From Acidihalobacter_A sp037381185 (GTDB taxonomy: Bacteria > Pseudomonadota > Gammaproteobacteria > DSM-5130 > Acidihalobacteraceae), in contig NZ_JARRQY010000012.1 in the NCBI RefSeq assembly GCF_037381185.1, forward strand, positions 62,001 through 126,000: a stretch of DNA of 64,000 nucleotides, in the 5' to 3' direction. Below the pieces are notes generated by a model. The model searched no databases, was not told where the DNA came from, and was given only the letters and a program-made list of their open reading frames with translations. Of this stretch, positions 24,441 through 33,094 are shown one piece after another (the first letter of the stretch is position 1; each line of letters begins with the position of its first letter). A program made the translations under genes and the position numbers.

Positions 24441-24629
24441 TGGTTTCTGTTGGCGATGCGGTGAAACCTTTTCCTGTTTTTGGCGCTGAGGCCGGTTTCG
24501 GGCGCGAATCAGCGTTTCCAGTATTACCCCTCCTTGGGTGAGGCGCAGAGATGCGCCGAACAAATCGGCTCGGGCGCGTCACCAATTCGGAGCGAATCCC
24601 CAGGCATCGAATCGCGCCCGAAACCAGCC
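24441..24629. repeat. palindromic intergenic repeat, copy 1 (short inverted pair)
   Basis: The 525-bp spacer between rhlB and soeC is mostly this element. A leading segment (GGTTTCTGTTGGC at 24442) is followed by a core with perfect 14-bp inverted ends GGTTTCGGGCGCGA (24494-24507) and its complement (24612-24625). Inside, a second arm GGCTCGGGCGCGTCACC begins at 24567. It is a contracted version of the 672-bp element at 47829-48500, with the same end sequences and most of the middle missing. The family recurs singly at 40437-40551. Flanks 24297-24440 and 24630-24783 show nothing else recognisable. Confidence 0.75.
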
Positions 24630-24783
24630 CTACCGCCCAGAAAAATGCGAACTTCACCGCACTGCCAAGCGAACTCACAAACTTGGAATCGCATCAGAAC
24701 GGCCAAACATGATGTAGATGAAGCCCCTCCGAAACACCTCATCTCAGTCACAGCCCAGAAACTGACCTCGGTACCCAAAGGAC

Positions 24784-24806
24784 GACGGACGCTCGAAGCG
24801 TCCGTC
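24784..24806 (-). terminator. hairpin after soeC
   Basis: Perfect 9-bp stem GACGGACGC (24784-24792) with its complement at 24798-24806 and a 5-nt loop, 15 bases beyond the soeC stop. The T run on the minus strand is poor, so efficiency is uncertain. Confidence 0.6.
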
Positions 24807-24821
24807 AATTCCATCCTAGGC

Positions 24822-25763
24822 TCAGGTATTCTGCGCCCCGTGATACAAGTTGACCACGTGTCGCGCCTCCGCGAAGAACAGCCAGCGTTCGACGCCCTTG
24901 CCGATCAGCGAGGAAATCACCGCCAGCACCGCCAGCGCGGTGGGCTGAGGCATTACCATGGCCCAGCCGATCAGGCCCAACGGCAGGATGAAACCGAAAC
25001 TGAACACCATCGAACGCAGTAAACGGCGCTGACTGGGATCGACCTCGTAGCCGAACTCCTCGGTCAGAAAGGTGCCGGCAGTGTGCCCGGTGTCGAGCAG
25101 ACGCACGGCGGCCCGGGTGAAGCCGGTCGCGGTCTTGATGGTCGGACCGGAAACCTTGTTGATCCAGAAATAGTAGATACCCTTCATCACGCCGGTGGCT
25201 ACCAGCGCGGTACCGGCGACACCACCAATCAGATTGAGATCGACGCCAAAACCTGCGGCGATGGCAAAATAAAACAGGCTGCCCAGAGTCAGGCCCATCA
25301 ACAGGTAGTTGGCTGGCACCATCGGCGTATTCCACTGCCGGATGGTCTTCAGGCATGCGTAGATCATGCCGGTGGAGAACACAGTGATGAAGCCCAGCAC
25401 GATACCGATTGCGCCCATCAGGGCGAAGAAGCCAGGCACCTCGGCGCCGTAGAAGAACACTCCGACCAGGTATAGGAAGGCGAAAGGGAAGAACAACACC
25501 GCGAACACCGCCTCACGCGACAGCCAGGAAGTACGGAAGCGGGAAAACGATCGCCAAGCGTTTTTCGGGTTGGCCAGATGCCCAGTAGACGAGAGCAGGC
25601 CGGCGATGATCAGTACGAAAGCCGTAACCAGCATGGTGAGCAGTTCGGAGCGGTCAAGCGCCGGGCCGAGACGAAAGACCTGCAGCAGCGAAGTCAGCGA
25701 GTACAGGCCGAAACCCGCGCCGGAAACGACGGTGAAGAAGATGACGGAAAGTGCCGGATGCAT
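24822..25763 (-). CDS. soeC: sulfite dehydrogenase membrane anchor SoeC (DmsC family)
   Basis: A 313-residue inner-membrane protein with about eight hydrophobic helices, matching the DmsC/SoeC anchor family. It begins M-H-P-A-L-S-V-I-F-F-T-V-V-S-G-A-G-F-G-L, characteristic of this anchor group. Its role is to hold the cytoplasmic SoeAB pair on the membrane and pass electrons from sulfite oxidation to the quinone pool. It is the last gene of the operon, 36 bases after soeB, with a hairpin downstream. Assignment rests on the linked A and B subunits; a DMSO-reductase-type anchor is the generic alternative. Confidence 0.88.
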   Translation of the reverse strand: MHPALSVIFFTVVSGAGFGLYSLTSLLQVFRLGPALDRSELLTMLVTAFVLIIAGLLSSTGHLANPKNAWRSFSRFRTSWLSREAVFAVLFFPFAFLYLVGVFFYGAEVPGFFALMGAIGIVLGFITVFSTGMIYACLKTIRQWNTPMVPANYLLMGLTLGSLFYFAIAAGFGVDLNLIGGVAGTALVATGVMKGIYYFWINKVSGPTIKTATGFTRAAVRLLDTGHTAGTFLTEEFGYEVDPSQRRLLRSMVFSFGFILPLGLIGWAMVMPQPTALAVLAVISSLIGKGVERWLFFAEARHVVNLYHGAQNT

Positions 25764-25799
25764 GGTGCGATATCCTCGACAGTGAGCGAAGCGCGCGCC

Positions 25800-26495
25800 T
25801 CAGCGCGCCACCGCCTTGTTGACCCATTCCTTGACCTTGCCGGCCAAACCCGGACGACGCACATCGTCGGTCGGGATCGGCGTGCTCAGGCGCGGCGGCA
25901 GGTAGCGGTTGGTCGGGTTGTAACCAACCTCAGGCATGAGCTGACGACCATCGCGCTCGCGTACCAGACGGCTGACCTCGGAATCCGGATCGTCGAAGTC
26001 GCCGAAGAAGCGCGCATGCGCCGGGCAGGTGATCACGCAGGCCGGCTGGCGATCGATCTCAGCCAGACTTTCGTCGTAGATGCGGTCGATGCACAGGGTG
26101 CACTTCTTCATCGTGCCCGATTCGCGATCCAGTTCGCGGGCGCCATAGGGGCAGGCCCAGGAACAGTAGTTACAGCCCATGCACTTGGTCTGATCGACCA
26201 GCACCACGCCGTCTTCCTTGCGCTTGTAGGAAGCGCCGGTGGGACAGACCGTGACGCAGTCGGCGTCCTCGCAATGCATGCACGACATTGGAAAGTTGAT
26301 GGTCTTGTTGTTGGGGTAATCGCCCACCTCGTAGTGGCGGATGCGATTGAACCACACGCCGCTGGGATCCTCGCCGTAGGGGCGATAGTCCGTCAGCGGG
26401 CCGGTGGTACCCGAGGTGTTCCACTGCTTACAGGCCACCGCACAGGCGTGACAGCCCACGCAGGTGTCCAGATCGATTACGAGACCGAGTCGCAT
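25800..26495 (-). CDS. soeB: sulfite dehydrogenase iron-sulfur subunit SoeB
   Basis: A 231-residue ferredoxin-like electron-transfer subunit with four Cys groups for four [4Fe-4S] clusters: C-V-G-C-H-A-C-A-V-A-C, C-M-H-C-E-D-A-D-C-V-T-V-C-P, C-M-G-C-N-Y-C-S-W-A-C-P and C-T-L-C with the partner C-V-I-T-C-P. It has no signal peptide, consistent with a cytoplasmic complex. It relays electrons from the molybdenum site in SoeA to the membrane anchor SoeC. The gene follows soeA after 24 bases and precedes soeC by 36. The same family includes DmsB and PsrB; the Soe name comes from subunit A and the gene order. Confidence 0.92.
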   Translation of the reverse strand: MRLGLVIDLDTCVGCHACAVACKQWNTSGTTGPLTDYRPYGEDPSGVWFNRIRHYEVGDYPNNKTINFPMSCMHCEDADCVTVCPTGASYKRKEDGVVLVDQTKCMGCNYCSWACPYGARELDRESGTMKKCTLCIDRIYDESLAEIDRQPACVITCPAHARFFGDFDDPDSEVSRLVRERDGRQLMPEVGYNPTNRYLPPRLSTPIPTDDVRRPGLAGKVKEWVNKAVAR

Positions 26496-26519
26496 CGTTG
26501 ATAGCCTCCTGAGAATCCT

Positions 26520-29420
26520 TTACTTCTCGCCGCGCGTCAGCACGTCCATGATGTCGCGTTCCAGGTTGACCGCTTGATGTGCCTGGTAGCGCAGCACATC
26601 GGGCGACTCGGGCACGTTCGGCAAGCGTTTGATGGTATCGAAGGTCGGCCAAGTACCCTCTTCGCCCGGCGCCGCTGGCGTGATCTTCACGCGCAGGTCG
26701 TACCAGGCGGCCTGACCGGTCACCGGATCGGAATTGGTGATGTTGTCGACAGCATCGCCCTTGCGCGGCAGCAGCTCACGGATCAGGTGGTTCATCAGGA
26801 AGCCCTTGGTAGCCTCGTTGGCCTCGGGCTTGAGCCCCCATGCGCCGGACTGCTTGCCGATGGCATTCCAGGTCCACACGGTATTGCTCTCGACGCCCTC
26901 CATGAGCTTGACCTGCACGCGAATCTTGCCGTTGTGCGATTCGACCCACACCCAGGACTTGTCCTCGATGCCCATCTCGGTCGCCTGCTGGCGATTCATG
27001 AACAGGTAGTTCTGCGCCATGATCTGACGCAGCCAGGCATTCTGCGAATCCCACGAGTGGTACATGAACATGGGCCGCTGGTTGACGGCATAGAACGGGT
27101 ACTCGTTCTCGTCGATGCGGCACTGCTCCAGCGGCGTGTAGTGCTCCGGCAGCGGCGAGAAGTACTTGACCAGGCGCTCCTTGTGTTCGGGCTTGCTCGG
27201 CTGGGGGCCGTCGTACAGGCCCTGGCCAGCGAGGCGGAACTTCTGCAGCGTCTCGGAATACAGCTCGATGACGATCGGATCGGTGGAGCCGGCCCAGCCG
27301 GCATGCTTGGCCAGCTCGAGGTAGTCCTTGTTGGCGAAGCGGTAGTAGCGCGTGTGCTCCGGCAAGTGGTAGGAGAAGAACGACTGGTTCTCGATATAGC
27401 GGTCCCACTGCTTAGGATTGGGCTTGCCGCGCAGATGGACTTCGTTGCCTTCGTCGTCCAGGCGCCAGCCGGACAGGAAGCCAATACCCGGCTCCTTCTC
27501 GAAGTTGATGATGAAGTCCTTGTAGTCCTTGAACTTGCGCGAACCGTCCTCGTTGGTGAAGGCCGGGAACTTGAGCCGCGAGGCCAGTTCGATCTGCACT
27601 TCCTGCCAGGCCATGACGTCGCGCTTGGGCTCGAGCACCGGCTGGCGGATCGAGTCGGCGGCCACGTCGGGCTCGGAGATCGGGCGGTCGAGCATCGAGA
27701 TGGTGTCGTAACGCTCGAGATAGGTGGTATCCGGGATCACCAGGTCGGCGAAATTGACCATCTCCGAGTGATAGGCGTCGCTCACCACCAGGAAGGGGAT
27801 CTTGTATTCCCCGTTCTCGTCCTTGGAGCGCAGCATGTCCTGCACGTCCTTGGTGTTCATGGTGGAATTCCACGCCATGTTCGCCATGAAGAGCATCAGC
27901 GTGTCGATCGGGTAGGGATCACCCTTCACGGCATTGGTGATGACCATATGCATCAGGCCGTGGTTGGAGATCGGCGCATCCCAGGAAAACGCCTTGTCGA
28001 TGCGCAGCGGATTGCCGTCCGCATCGATGACGAGGTCTTCGGGTGCCTTCGGGAAACCCAGCGGCGGGCTCTTGAGCGGCGTGTTCGGCGCCATCTCCTT
28101 GGCCGGCTTGATGGACGGCGGGATGTGCTTGGGATACGGCGGCTTGGCCAGGTGACCGCCGGGGCAGTCGATCGAGCCCAGCAGCACCTGCACCAGATGA
28201 AGTGCGCGGCAGGCCTGGAAGCCGTTGGAATGCGCGGAAATACCGCGCATGGCATGCATGGATACCGGACGGCCGATGAACTTGTCGTGCTTGCGGCCGG
28301 CCCAGTCGGTCCACTCCGTCTCGACCTCGATGGTCTCCTTGAAGGCGACATGCGCCATCTCCAGCGCCAAGCGCTCGATGGTCTCGGCCGGAATGCCGGT
28401 CACCTTCTCGGCGTTCTCCGGCGAATACTCGTCGGAGAGGTACTTCTCCGCCATCATCGCCATGACCGTACGCACCGGGCGGCCGTCGGGACCCTTGCCT
28501 TCCCAGAACAGCGCCGGCGTGATCTCGGCCTGCATCGCGTCGACGAAAGCCTCCTTTTCCATGTCCCAGGCCATCGGCTTGCCTTCGGCATCGCGCACGA
28601 ACAGGCCGTCGCCCTTCTCGCCGGGGGTATTGATCACCAGCCAGGGCGTGTTGGTGTAGCGCACCAGGAAGTCCCAGTCGAACTGCTCATGCTTGAGCAG
28701 CACATGGGCCATGGACAGGGCGAACATCGCATCGGTGCCGGGGCGGATCGCGATCCACTCGTCGGCGATGGCCTGGTAGCCGGTGCGCACCGGATTGACG
28801 CCGACGAACTTGGCGCCGCGGCGCTTGAGCTTTTCGAGGCCTATCTTGATCGGGTTCGAGGCATGATCTTCGGCCACGCCCCACATCATGAAGTACTTGG
28901 TACGGTCCCAGTCCGGATCGCCGAATTCCCAGAACGCATGGCCCATGGTGTAGAGGCCGCCGGCCGCCATGTTCACCGAGCAGAAACCGCCGTGCGCCGC
29001 CCAGTTGATGGTGCCGAACTGCGTCGCCCACATGCCGGTCAGCGCCTGCATCTGGTCACGGCCGGTGAAGTAGGCCAGCTTCTTGGGGTCTGTCTCGCGG
29101 ATCTTCTGCAGGCGCTCGGTGAGGATATCGAGCGCGCGCTCCATCGAGATTTCCTCGAATTCGCCGCTGCCGCGCTCCGAGCCCTGCTTGCGCAGCAGCG
29201 GCGAGCGCAGCTTGGCCGGCGAATTCTGCTTCATGATGCCCGCGTTGCCCTTGGCACAGAGCACACCCTTGTTGATCGGGTGGTTGCGATTGCCCTGAAT
29301 AAAGCGGACTTCATTGTCCTCGACCGTGACCTTGATGCCGCAGCGACAGGCACACATGTAACAGGTCGTGTATTTGATTTCCTGTTTCGCGTGGTTTTCG
29401 AATTCGGGCAAAGCGCTCAT
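26520..29420 (-). CDS. soeA: sulfite dehydrogenase (quinone) molybdoenzyme subunit SoeA
   Basis: A 966-residue molybdopterin oxidoreductase of the DMSO-reductase family. The N-terminal [4Fe-4S] ligands are Cys20, Cys23, Cys27 and Cys55. The next region shows G-R-D-Q-M-Q-A-L-T-G-M-W and N-W-A-A-H-G-G-F-C-S-V-N-M-A; the C-terminal part is the molydopterin-dinucleotide-binding domain. There is no twin-arginine signal, which separates SoeA from periplasmic PsrA/PhsA-type relatives and fits cytoplasmic oxidation of sulfite to sulfate, as known from Allochromatium vinosum. GAGGTG lies 6 bases before the ATG inside a CCTCTAGAGG palindrome. First gene of soeABC and divergent from moaA, which supplies its cofactor pathway. 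Substrate assignment is by family, not proven. Confidence 0.9.
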   Translation of the reverse strand: MSALPEFENHAKQEIKYTTCYMCACRCGIKVTVEDNEVRFIQGNRNHPINKGVLCAKGNAGIMKQNSPAKLRSPLLRKQGSERGSGEFEEISMERALDILTERLQKIRETDPKKLAYFTGRDQMQALTGMWATQFGTINWAAHGGFCSVNMAAGGLYTMGHAFWEFGDPDWDRTKYFMMWGVAEDHASNPIKIGLEKLKRRGAKFVGVNPVRTGYQAIADEWIAIRPGTDAMFALSMAHVLLKHEQFDWDFLVRYTNTPWLVINTPGEKGDGLFVRDAEGKPMAWDMEKEAFVDAMQAEITPALFWEGKGPDGRPVRTVMAMMAEKYLSDEYSPENAEKVTGIPAETIERLALEMAHVAFKETIEVETEWTDWAGRKHDKFIGRPVSMHAMRGISAHSNGFQACRALHLVQVLLGSIDCPGGHLAKPPYPKHIPPSIKPAKEMAPNTPLKSPPLGFPKAPEDLVIDADGNPLRIDKAFSWDAPISNHGLMHMVITNAVKGDPYPIDTLMLFMANMAWNSTMNTKDVQDMLRSKDENGEYKIPFLVVSDAYHSEMVNFADLVIPDTTYLERYDTISMLDRPISEPDVAADSIRQPVLEPKRDVMAWQEVQIELASRLKFPAFTNEDGSRKFKDYKDFIINFEKEPGIGFLSGWRLDDEGNEVHLRGKPNPKQWDRYIENQSFFSYHLPEHTRYYRFANKDYLELAKHAGWAGSTDPIVIELYSETLQKFRLAGQGLYDGPQPSKPEHKERLVKYFSPLPEHYTPLEQCRIDENEYPFYAVNQRPMFMYHSWDSQNAWLRQIMAQNYLFMNRQQATEMGIEDKSWVWVESHNGKIRVQVKLMEGVESNTVWTWNAIGKQSGAWGLKPEANEATKGFLMNHLIRELLPRKGDAVDNITNSDPVTGQAAWYDLRVKITPAAPGEEGTWPTFDTIKRLPNVPESPDVLRYQAHQAVNLERDIMDVLTRGEK

Positions 29421-29588
29421 GCTACACCTCTAGAGGCAGGTATCCGATGCTAAGACGGCAAAGTGTGCTCTCCCTGCATGGCGGACTCAAAGTAGAGTTT
29501 TTTATTTCGCGATAATTTCAATCAATCAAAGCCAAAAAAATCTTATCGCCAGATCGGGAAGCGCTATACCTTAGCTAGCTGCTTGGGA

Positions 29589-29617
29589 TTAACCCGCATT
29601 CGACCGAAGCGTATACT
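29589..29617 (+). promoter_or_regulatory. candidate moaA promoter
   Basis: TTAACC (29589-29594) and TATACT (29612-29617) are 17 bp apart, a good sigma-70 arrangement. A start about 7 bases after the -10 would fall at or next to the moaA ATG (29625), implying a leaderless or near-leaderless mRNA. No Shine-Dalgarno is visible before the ATG. Confidence 0.5.
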
Positions 29618-29624
29618 CCGACGC

Positions 29625-30605
29625 ATGAACGCACTCATCGACCCTTTCGGCCGCCGCATCGAATATGTCCGCCTATCGGTGACGGACCGCTGCGATCTGC
29701 GCTGCGATTACTGCATGCCCAAAGGCTTCCGGGACTTCCAGGAACCGGACGACTGGCTGCGCTTCGACGAAATCGAACGCGTGATCGGCGCCTTCGCACG
29801 CCTCGGCGTCAGCCGCGTACGACTCACCGGCGGCGAACCGTTGGTGCGCCGCGACCTACCCGAGCTTGCCGCCCGGCTGGCGCGCTTGCCGGGCGTCGAC
29901 GACCTGTCCCTGTCGACCAACGCAACCCGCCTGAACAAACACGCCCAGGCTCTGCGCGAGGCCGGCGTGAGCCGGCTCAATGTCAGCCTGGACACGCTGC
30001 GCGCCGAGCGCTTCAAGCAGATTACTGGCGGCAAACTCGAAAAGGTGCTCGCCGGGCTGATGGCAGCAAAGGCAGCCGGATTCGCGCCGGTCAAGATCAA
30101 CATGGTGGTCATGCGCGGCGTCAACGACGACGAAGTGGAGGACATGGTCGCGTTCTGCCTCGAACACGACTTCACGCTGCGCTTCATCGAAACCATGCCC
30201 ATGGGCAAAACCGGCCGCAGCGCCAGTTCCCGCTATCTCGACCTGCAGACCGTGCGCGCCCGCCTGGGCGAGCGCTACGAACTCCTGCCCGGCGTCATGC
30301 CCGGGGGCGGACCCGCGCGTTACGTGCAGGTGGCCGGCACGCCGCTGCGCATCGGCTTCATCACACCGATATCGCAGCACTTCTGCGAAACCTGCAACCG
30401 TGTGCGCCTGTCCGTGGACGGCACGCTCTACATGTGTCTGGGCCAGGAAGAGCGCTTCGAACTGCGCCCGCTGCTGCGCGCGGGCGCCAGCGACGCGGAA
30501 CTCGAAGCTGCCGTGCGCGAAGCCATTACGCTCAAGCCCGAGCGCCACGAATTCCGCGAAGAGCCCGGCAAGATAGTGCGCTTCATGTCGATGACCGGCG
30601 GTTAA
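29625..30605 (+). CDS. moaA: GTP 3',8-cyclase, molybdopterin cofactor biosynthesis
   Basis: A 326-residue radical-SAM enzyme, the first step of molybdenum-cofactor synthesis from GTP. N-terminal radical-SAM cluster ligands are Cys23, Cys27 and Cys30 in D-R-C-D-L-R-C-D-Y-C, with L-T-G-G-E-P-L-V-R for AdoMet binding. The second cluster is bound by F-C-E-T-C-N-R-V-R-L and a later M-C-L-G. It ends in the essential Gly-Gly (M-S-M-T-G-G). The ATG at 29625 matches MoaA N-termini; a longer frame from 29583 lacks support. It is divergent from soeA, a molybdoenzyme, so supply and demand for the cofactor sit side by side. Confidence 0.96.
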   Translation: MNALIDPFGRRIEYVRLSVTDRCDLRCDYCMPKGFRDFQEPDDWLRFDEIERVIGAFARLGVSRVRLTGGEPLVRRDLPELAARLARLPGVDDLSLSTNATRLNKHAQALREAGVSRLNVSLDTLRAERFKQITGGKLEKVLAGLMAAKAAGFAPVKINMVVMRGVNDDEVEDMVAFCLEHDFTLRFIETMPMGKTGRSASSRYLDLQTVRARLGERYELLPGVMPGGGPARYVQVAGTPLRIGFITPISQHFCETCNRVRLSVDGTLYMCLGQEERFELRPLLRAGASDAELEAAVREAITLKPERHEFREEPGKIVRFMSMTGG

Positions 30606-30746
30606 CAGACTATCTGTTGCCTACTCATGCGGCACGATAGGGCATCAGAATCAGCCTCAAAATGCTCATTTATGATTTGTAAACTGCACTGTCTCGACTA
30701 ATCTTTCCTTCTCTCGCACTCGCCTGAGCGACAACGAAAGCCTGTT
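30606..30746. repeat. degenerate MITE-like repeat, reverse orientation
   Basis: The moaA-LysE spacer contains a decayed, internally deleted relative of the 202-bp element at 36772-36973, in the opposite orientation. Shared stretches include CTCATGCGGC-x-CGATAG, TGTAAACTGC and the right end CCTTCTCTCGCACTCGCC (from about 30706) running into TGAGCGACAAC and AGCCTGTT. About 60 bp of the middle of the full copy are missing here. Confidence 0.75.
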
Positions 30747-30752
30747 AAACAT

Positions 30753-31394
30753 CTAGGCCTGCCGCCGCCCGCCCTCGAACGCCAGCCGCGCCGCCAAGGC
30801 GGTGAGCACCCCGCCCATCAGCCAGCGCTGCACGGTCAGCCAGACCGGCCGCGCGGCCAGGAATGCCGCGACGCTGCCCGCCATGATCACGATGGCCGCA
30901 TTGACGGTCAGGCTGATCACGATCTGCTCGAAACCCAGCACCAGCGACTGCATCAACACACTGCCGGCGTGCGGATCGATGAACTGCGGCAGCAGCGAGA
31001 GATACAGCACCGCGATCTTGGGATTCAGGACACTGGTGAGGAAGCCCATCAGAAACAGCTTGCGATTACTGTCCGCCGGCAGGACCCTGACCTGGAACGG
31101 AGAACGCCCGCCCGGCTTGATTGCCTGCCAGGCCAGATACAGCAGGTAGGCGGCGCCGGCGAAACGCAGCGTGTCATACGCGAACGGCACCGTCAGCAGC
31201 AGCGCCGTGATGCCGAAGGCGGCGCAAAGCATGTAGAACAGGAATCCCAGCGCCACGCCGCCCAGCGAAAACAAACCGGCCTTGCGCCCCTGGCAGATCG
31301 AGCGCGACACCAGATATACCATGTTCGGACCGGGCGTCAGCACAACGCCCAGCGCCACGGCTGCGAACGCGAGCAGACTCGTCATCTCCGGCAT
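30753..31394 (-). CDS. LysE/RhtB family amino-acid exporter
   Basis: A 213-residue inner-membrane protein with about six hydrophobic segments. The family hallmark G-V-V-L-T-P-G-P-N-M-V-Y-L-V-S-R near residues 16-31 is clear, as is G-F-L-T-S-V-L-N-P-K-I-A-V further on. LysE/RhtB proteins export amino acids or their derivatives (lysine, homoserine, threonine, leucine and others) using the proton gradient. Which one is moved cannot be told. The gene stands alone, transcribed toward moaA, with the decayed repeat directly downstream. Confidence 0.9.
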   Translation of the reverse strand: MPEMTSLLAFAAVALGVVLTPGPNMVYLVSRSICQGRKAGLFSLGGVALGFLFYMLCAAFGITALLLTVPFAYDTLRFAGAAYLLYLAWQAIKPGGRSPFQVRVLPADSNRKLFLMGFLTSVLNPKIAVLYLSLLPQFIDPHAGSVLMQSLVLGFEQIVISLTVNAAIVIMAGSVAAFLAARPVWLTVQRWLMGGVLTALAARLAFEGGRRQA

Positions 31395-31479
31395 GGATCC
31401 TCCTCAGCGCATGGTCGGAACAAGATGAAAGACCTTGGACGTTTCGATTTTCACACAGTTCGGCAAAAACTCAAGCACC

Positions 31480-32778
31480 TCAGAACGTCGACTTGGTTCC
31501 GAAATAGAACTGGTAGCGGCGCTGTCCCAGGGCGTAGGCGCCGTCCACCCGCAGGTCCACATTCACCAGCCAGGAGATGTGCCAGCGTATACCGACACCC
31601 ACCGACGGCTGTAGATTCCAGGGTGCGAAGTCGCGGTGCGACCAGGCATTGCCGATATCGGTAAACAAGACCCCGCGCAGACGTTTCCGGCCGAACAGCG
31701 GACGCAGATATTCTACGTTGGCCAACATGTAGACGTCGCCGGTCACCGATCCGCGCTCGTAGCCGCGCAGACTGTCCGCCCCACCCAGGGAAAAACCATC
31801 GCCTCCGGCCGCCGAGTGATTGGAGTAGCCGGTACGCAGCTGATAGTTGAGATTCGTGTTCGGCGTGGACAAGAGCATATAGCGGCGCAGATAGCCCGTC
31901 AGATTGAAATGATAGTTGTCGGCGCCGATCTGCGGACCGCCGACGCTCGCTCCGCCGCCGTATTCCAGGCCGTCGCGGTAGTCGTAGCGGCGCAAGTTCA
32001 CCCGCGTGTAGCCAAGCCCCAGGGAAACGCTGACGTCCTGGCTGTTCTGTTCCAGGCCGGGCGTGCCCGATCGATAGGTATAGTACTGTCGCGAGACGCT
32101 CAAGCCGGCATCGCCGTGCCAACCGCTGTTCGGGCCGTCGCGGTTCAGCCAGCGGCTCAAGTCCAGCCCGAGCGAGCGCGTTCGCAGATCGTATTCCCCC
32201 TGCTGGTCGCCCGAGTACAGGGTCTCCTTATGCTTGGTCTCGCCGAAACTCGCCCCCAGGCCGTAGGGCGTGCCGAGCAGACGCGGGGCGGAGAATTCCA
32301 CCGCCTTGCGCAACTCCGTACCGCCGCCGGCGATATCCTTCTTCTCGACGATGAACTTCAAACGCTGATTCAAACCATTCAGGTTGTCGAAGCGCAGCTC
32401 TCCGCCGAGACTGATATCGCCGTCGGTGTTGCGCCCCAGCCTGGGCAGCAGCCAGGTATAGAGTTTCTCGCGCACCGTGAAGGTCACGACGGCTCCCTCC
32501 GGGGTCTTCTCCACGCTGTCGGTCACCTTGGCAAACAACCCCAGGTTCATGATCGCCTGGCGCGACGCTTCCACCGCCGCCGGATCGAGCGGTTCGCCGA
32601 CACGGATCGTGAGCTGCTGACGGAGCACCGAATCGCGTGTCACCACATTACCGGCGAATCGGATTGCCGCGATGCGCACCTCAGCCGCCTGCGCGACGGC
32701 GGCCCCCATCATGCAGGCCAGCAGCACGAGGCCCAGCGCGAGCCGCCCGGCGCGAACCGGTCCGCCAGCCGCATTCAC
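31480..32778 (-). CDS. Omp85/BamA-superfamily outer-membrane protein with a single POTRA
   Basis: A 432-residue protein with a signal peptide (about 1-31, hydrophobic L-A-L-G-L-V-L-L-A-C-M-M-G-A then A-Q-A). One POTRA-like domain follows (about 33-105; I-R-F-A-G-N-V-V-T-R-D-S-V-L and E-G-A-V-V-T-F-T-V-R-E), then a beta-barrel rich in alternating aromatic strands. Near the C-terminus are the Omp85 hallmarks L-R-G-Y-E-R-G and a terminal aromatic residue (F-G-T-K-S-T-F). With one POTRA it is too short for BamA (five) and resembles small Omp85 or surface-antigen proteins (TamA/FhaC-like or patatin-linked). Function could be protein translocation or insertion. No partner gene is adjacent. Confidence 0.8.
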   Translation of the reverse strand: MNAAGGPVRAGRLALGLVLLACMMGAAVAQAAEVRIAAIRFAGNVVTRDSVLRQQLTIRVGEPLDPAAVEASRQAIMNLGLFAKVTDSVEKTPEGAVVTFTVREKLYTWLLPRLGRNTDGDISLGGELRFDNLNGLNQRLKFIVEKKDIAGGGTELRKAVEFSAPRLLGTPYGLGASFGETKHKETLYSGDQQGEYDLRTRSLGLDLSRWLNRDGPNSGWHGDAGLSVSRQYYTYRSGTPGLEQNSQDVSVSLGLGYTRVNLRRYDYRDGLEYGGGASVGGPQIGADNYHFNLTGYLRRYMLLSTPNTNLNYQLRTGYSNHSAAGGDGFSLGGADSLRGYERGSVTGDVYMLANVEYLRPLFGRKRLRGVLFTDIGNAWSHRDFAPWNLQPSVGVGIRWHISWLVNVDLRVDGAYALGQRRYQFYFGTKSTF

Positions 32779-33094
32779 ACGATTGTCTCCGTCGCAACGC
32801 CAAACCGAACGACGGAAAGGATACCCGCTCGACTCATTGGTCTTATGTCATCCGCGGCTGGGAATCGTCTCAGCATACCCACTGCTTCGGTAGCCTAGTA
32901 TCGCCCACTTCAGCCGGTATGTGTCGGCCGGCCTCTTGAATACGGCCTGTTCGGAGCTTGAGCGGGGCACCGGAGCAATACGCATTCATTGTAAACTGGG
33001 ACTCTTCGTCGATTCTCGCCGAAGCCGGGCCCCACCGCCCGACACATCGAACAAGCTGCAACGGTCGTCGACGCGAACTCAAAGGAACACGGGC
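32779..33094. other. intergenic region between divergent genes
   Basis: This 316-bp spacer separates the barrel protein from the NDUFA9-like gene. It carries no convincing ORF, hairpin or repeat; an AAAGGAACA purine stretch ahead of 33095 is the probable ribosome-binding site. Promoters for both genes are presumably here but I cannot point to clear boxes. Confidence 0.4.

Noticed and set aside
25800..29420. soeA/soeB as polysulfide, thiosulfate or DMSO reductase subunits
   Set aside because: Those catalytic subunits normally carry a twin-arginine signal; this one starts directly with the cluster domain. Gene order and length fit SoeABC better.
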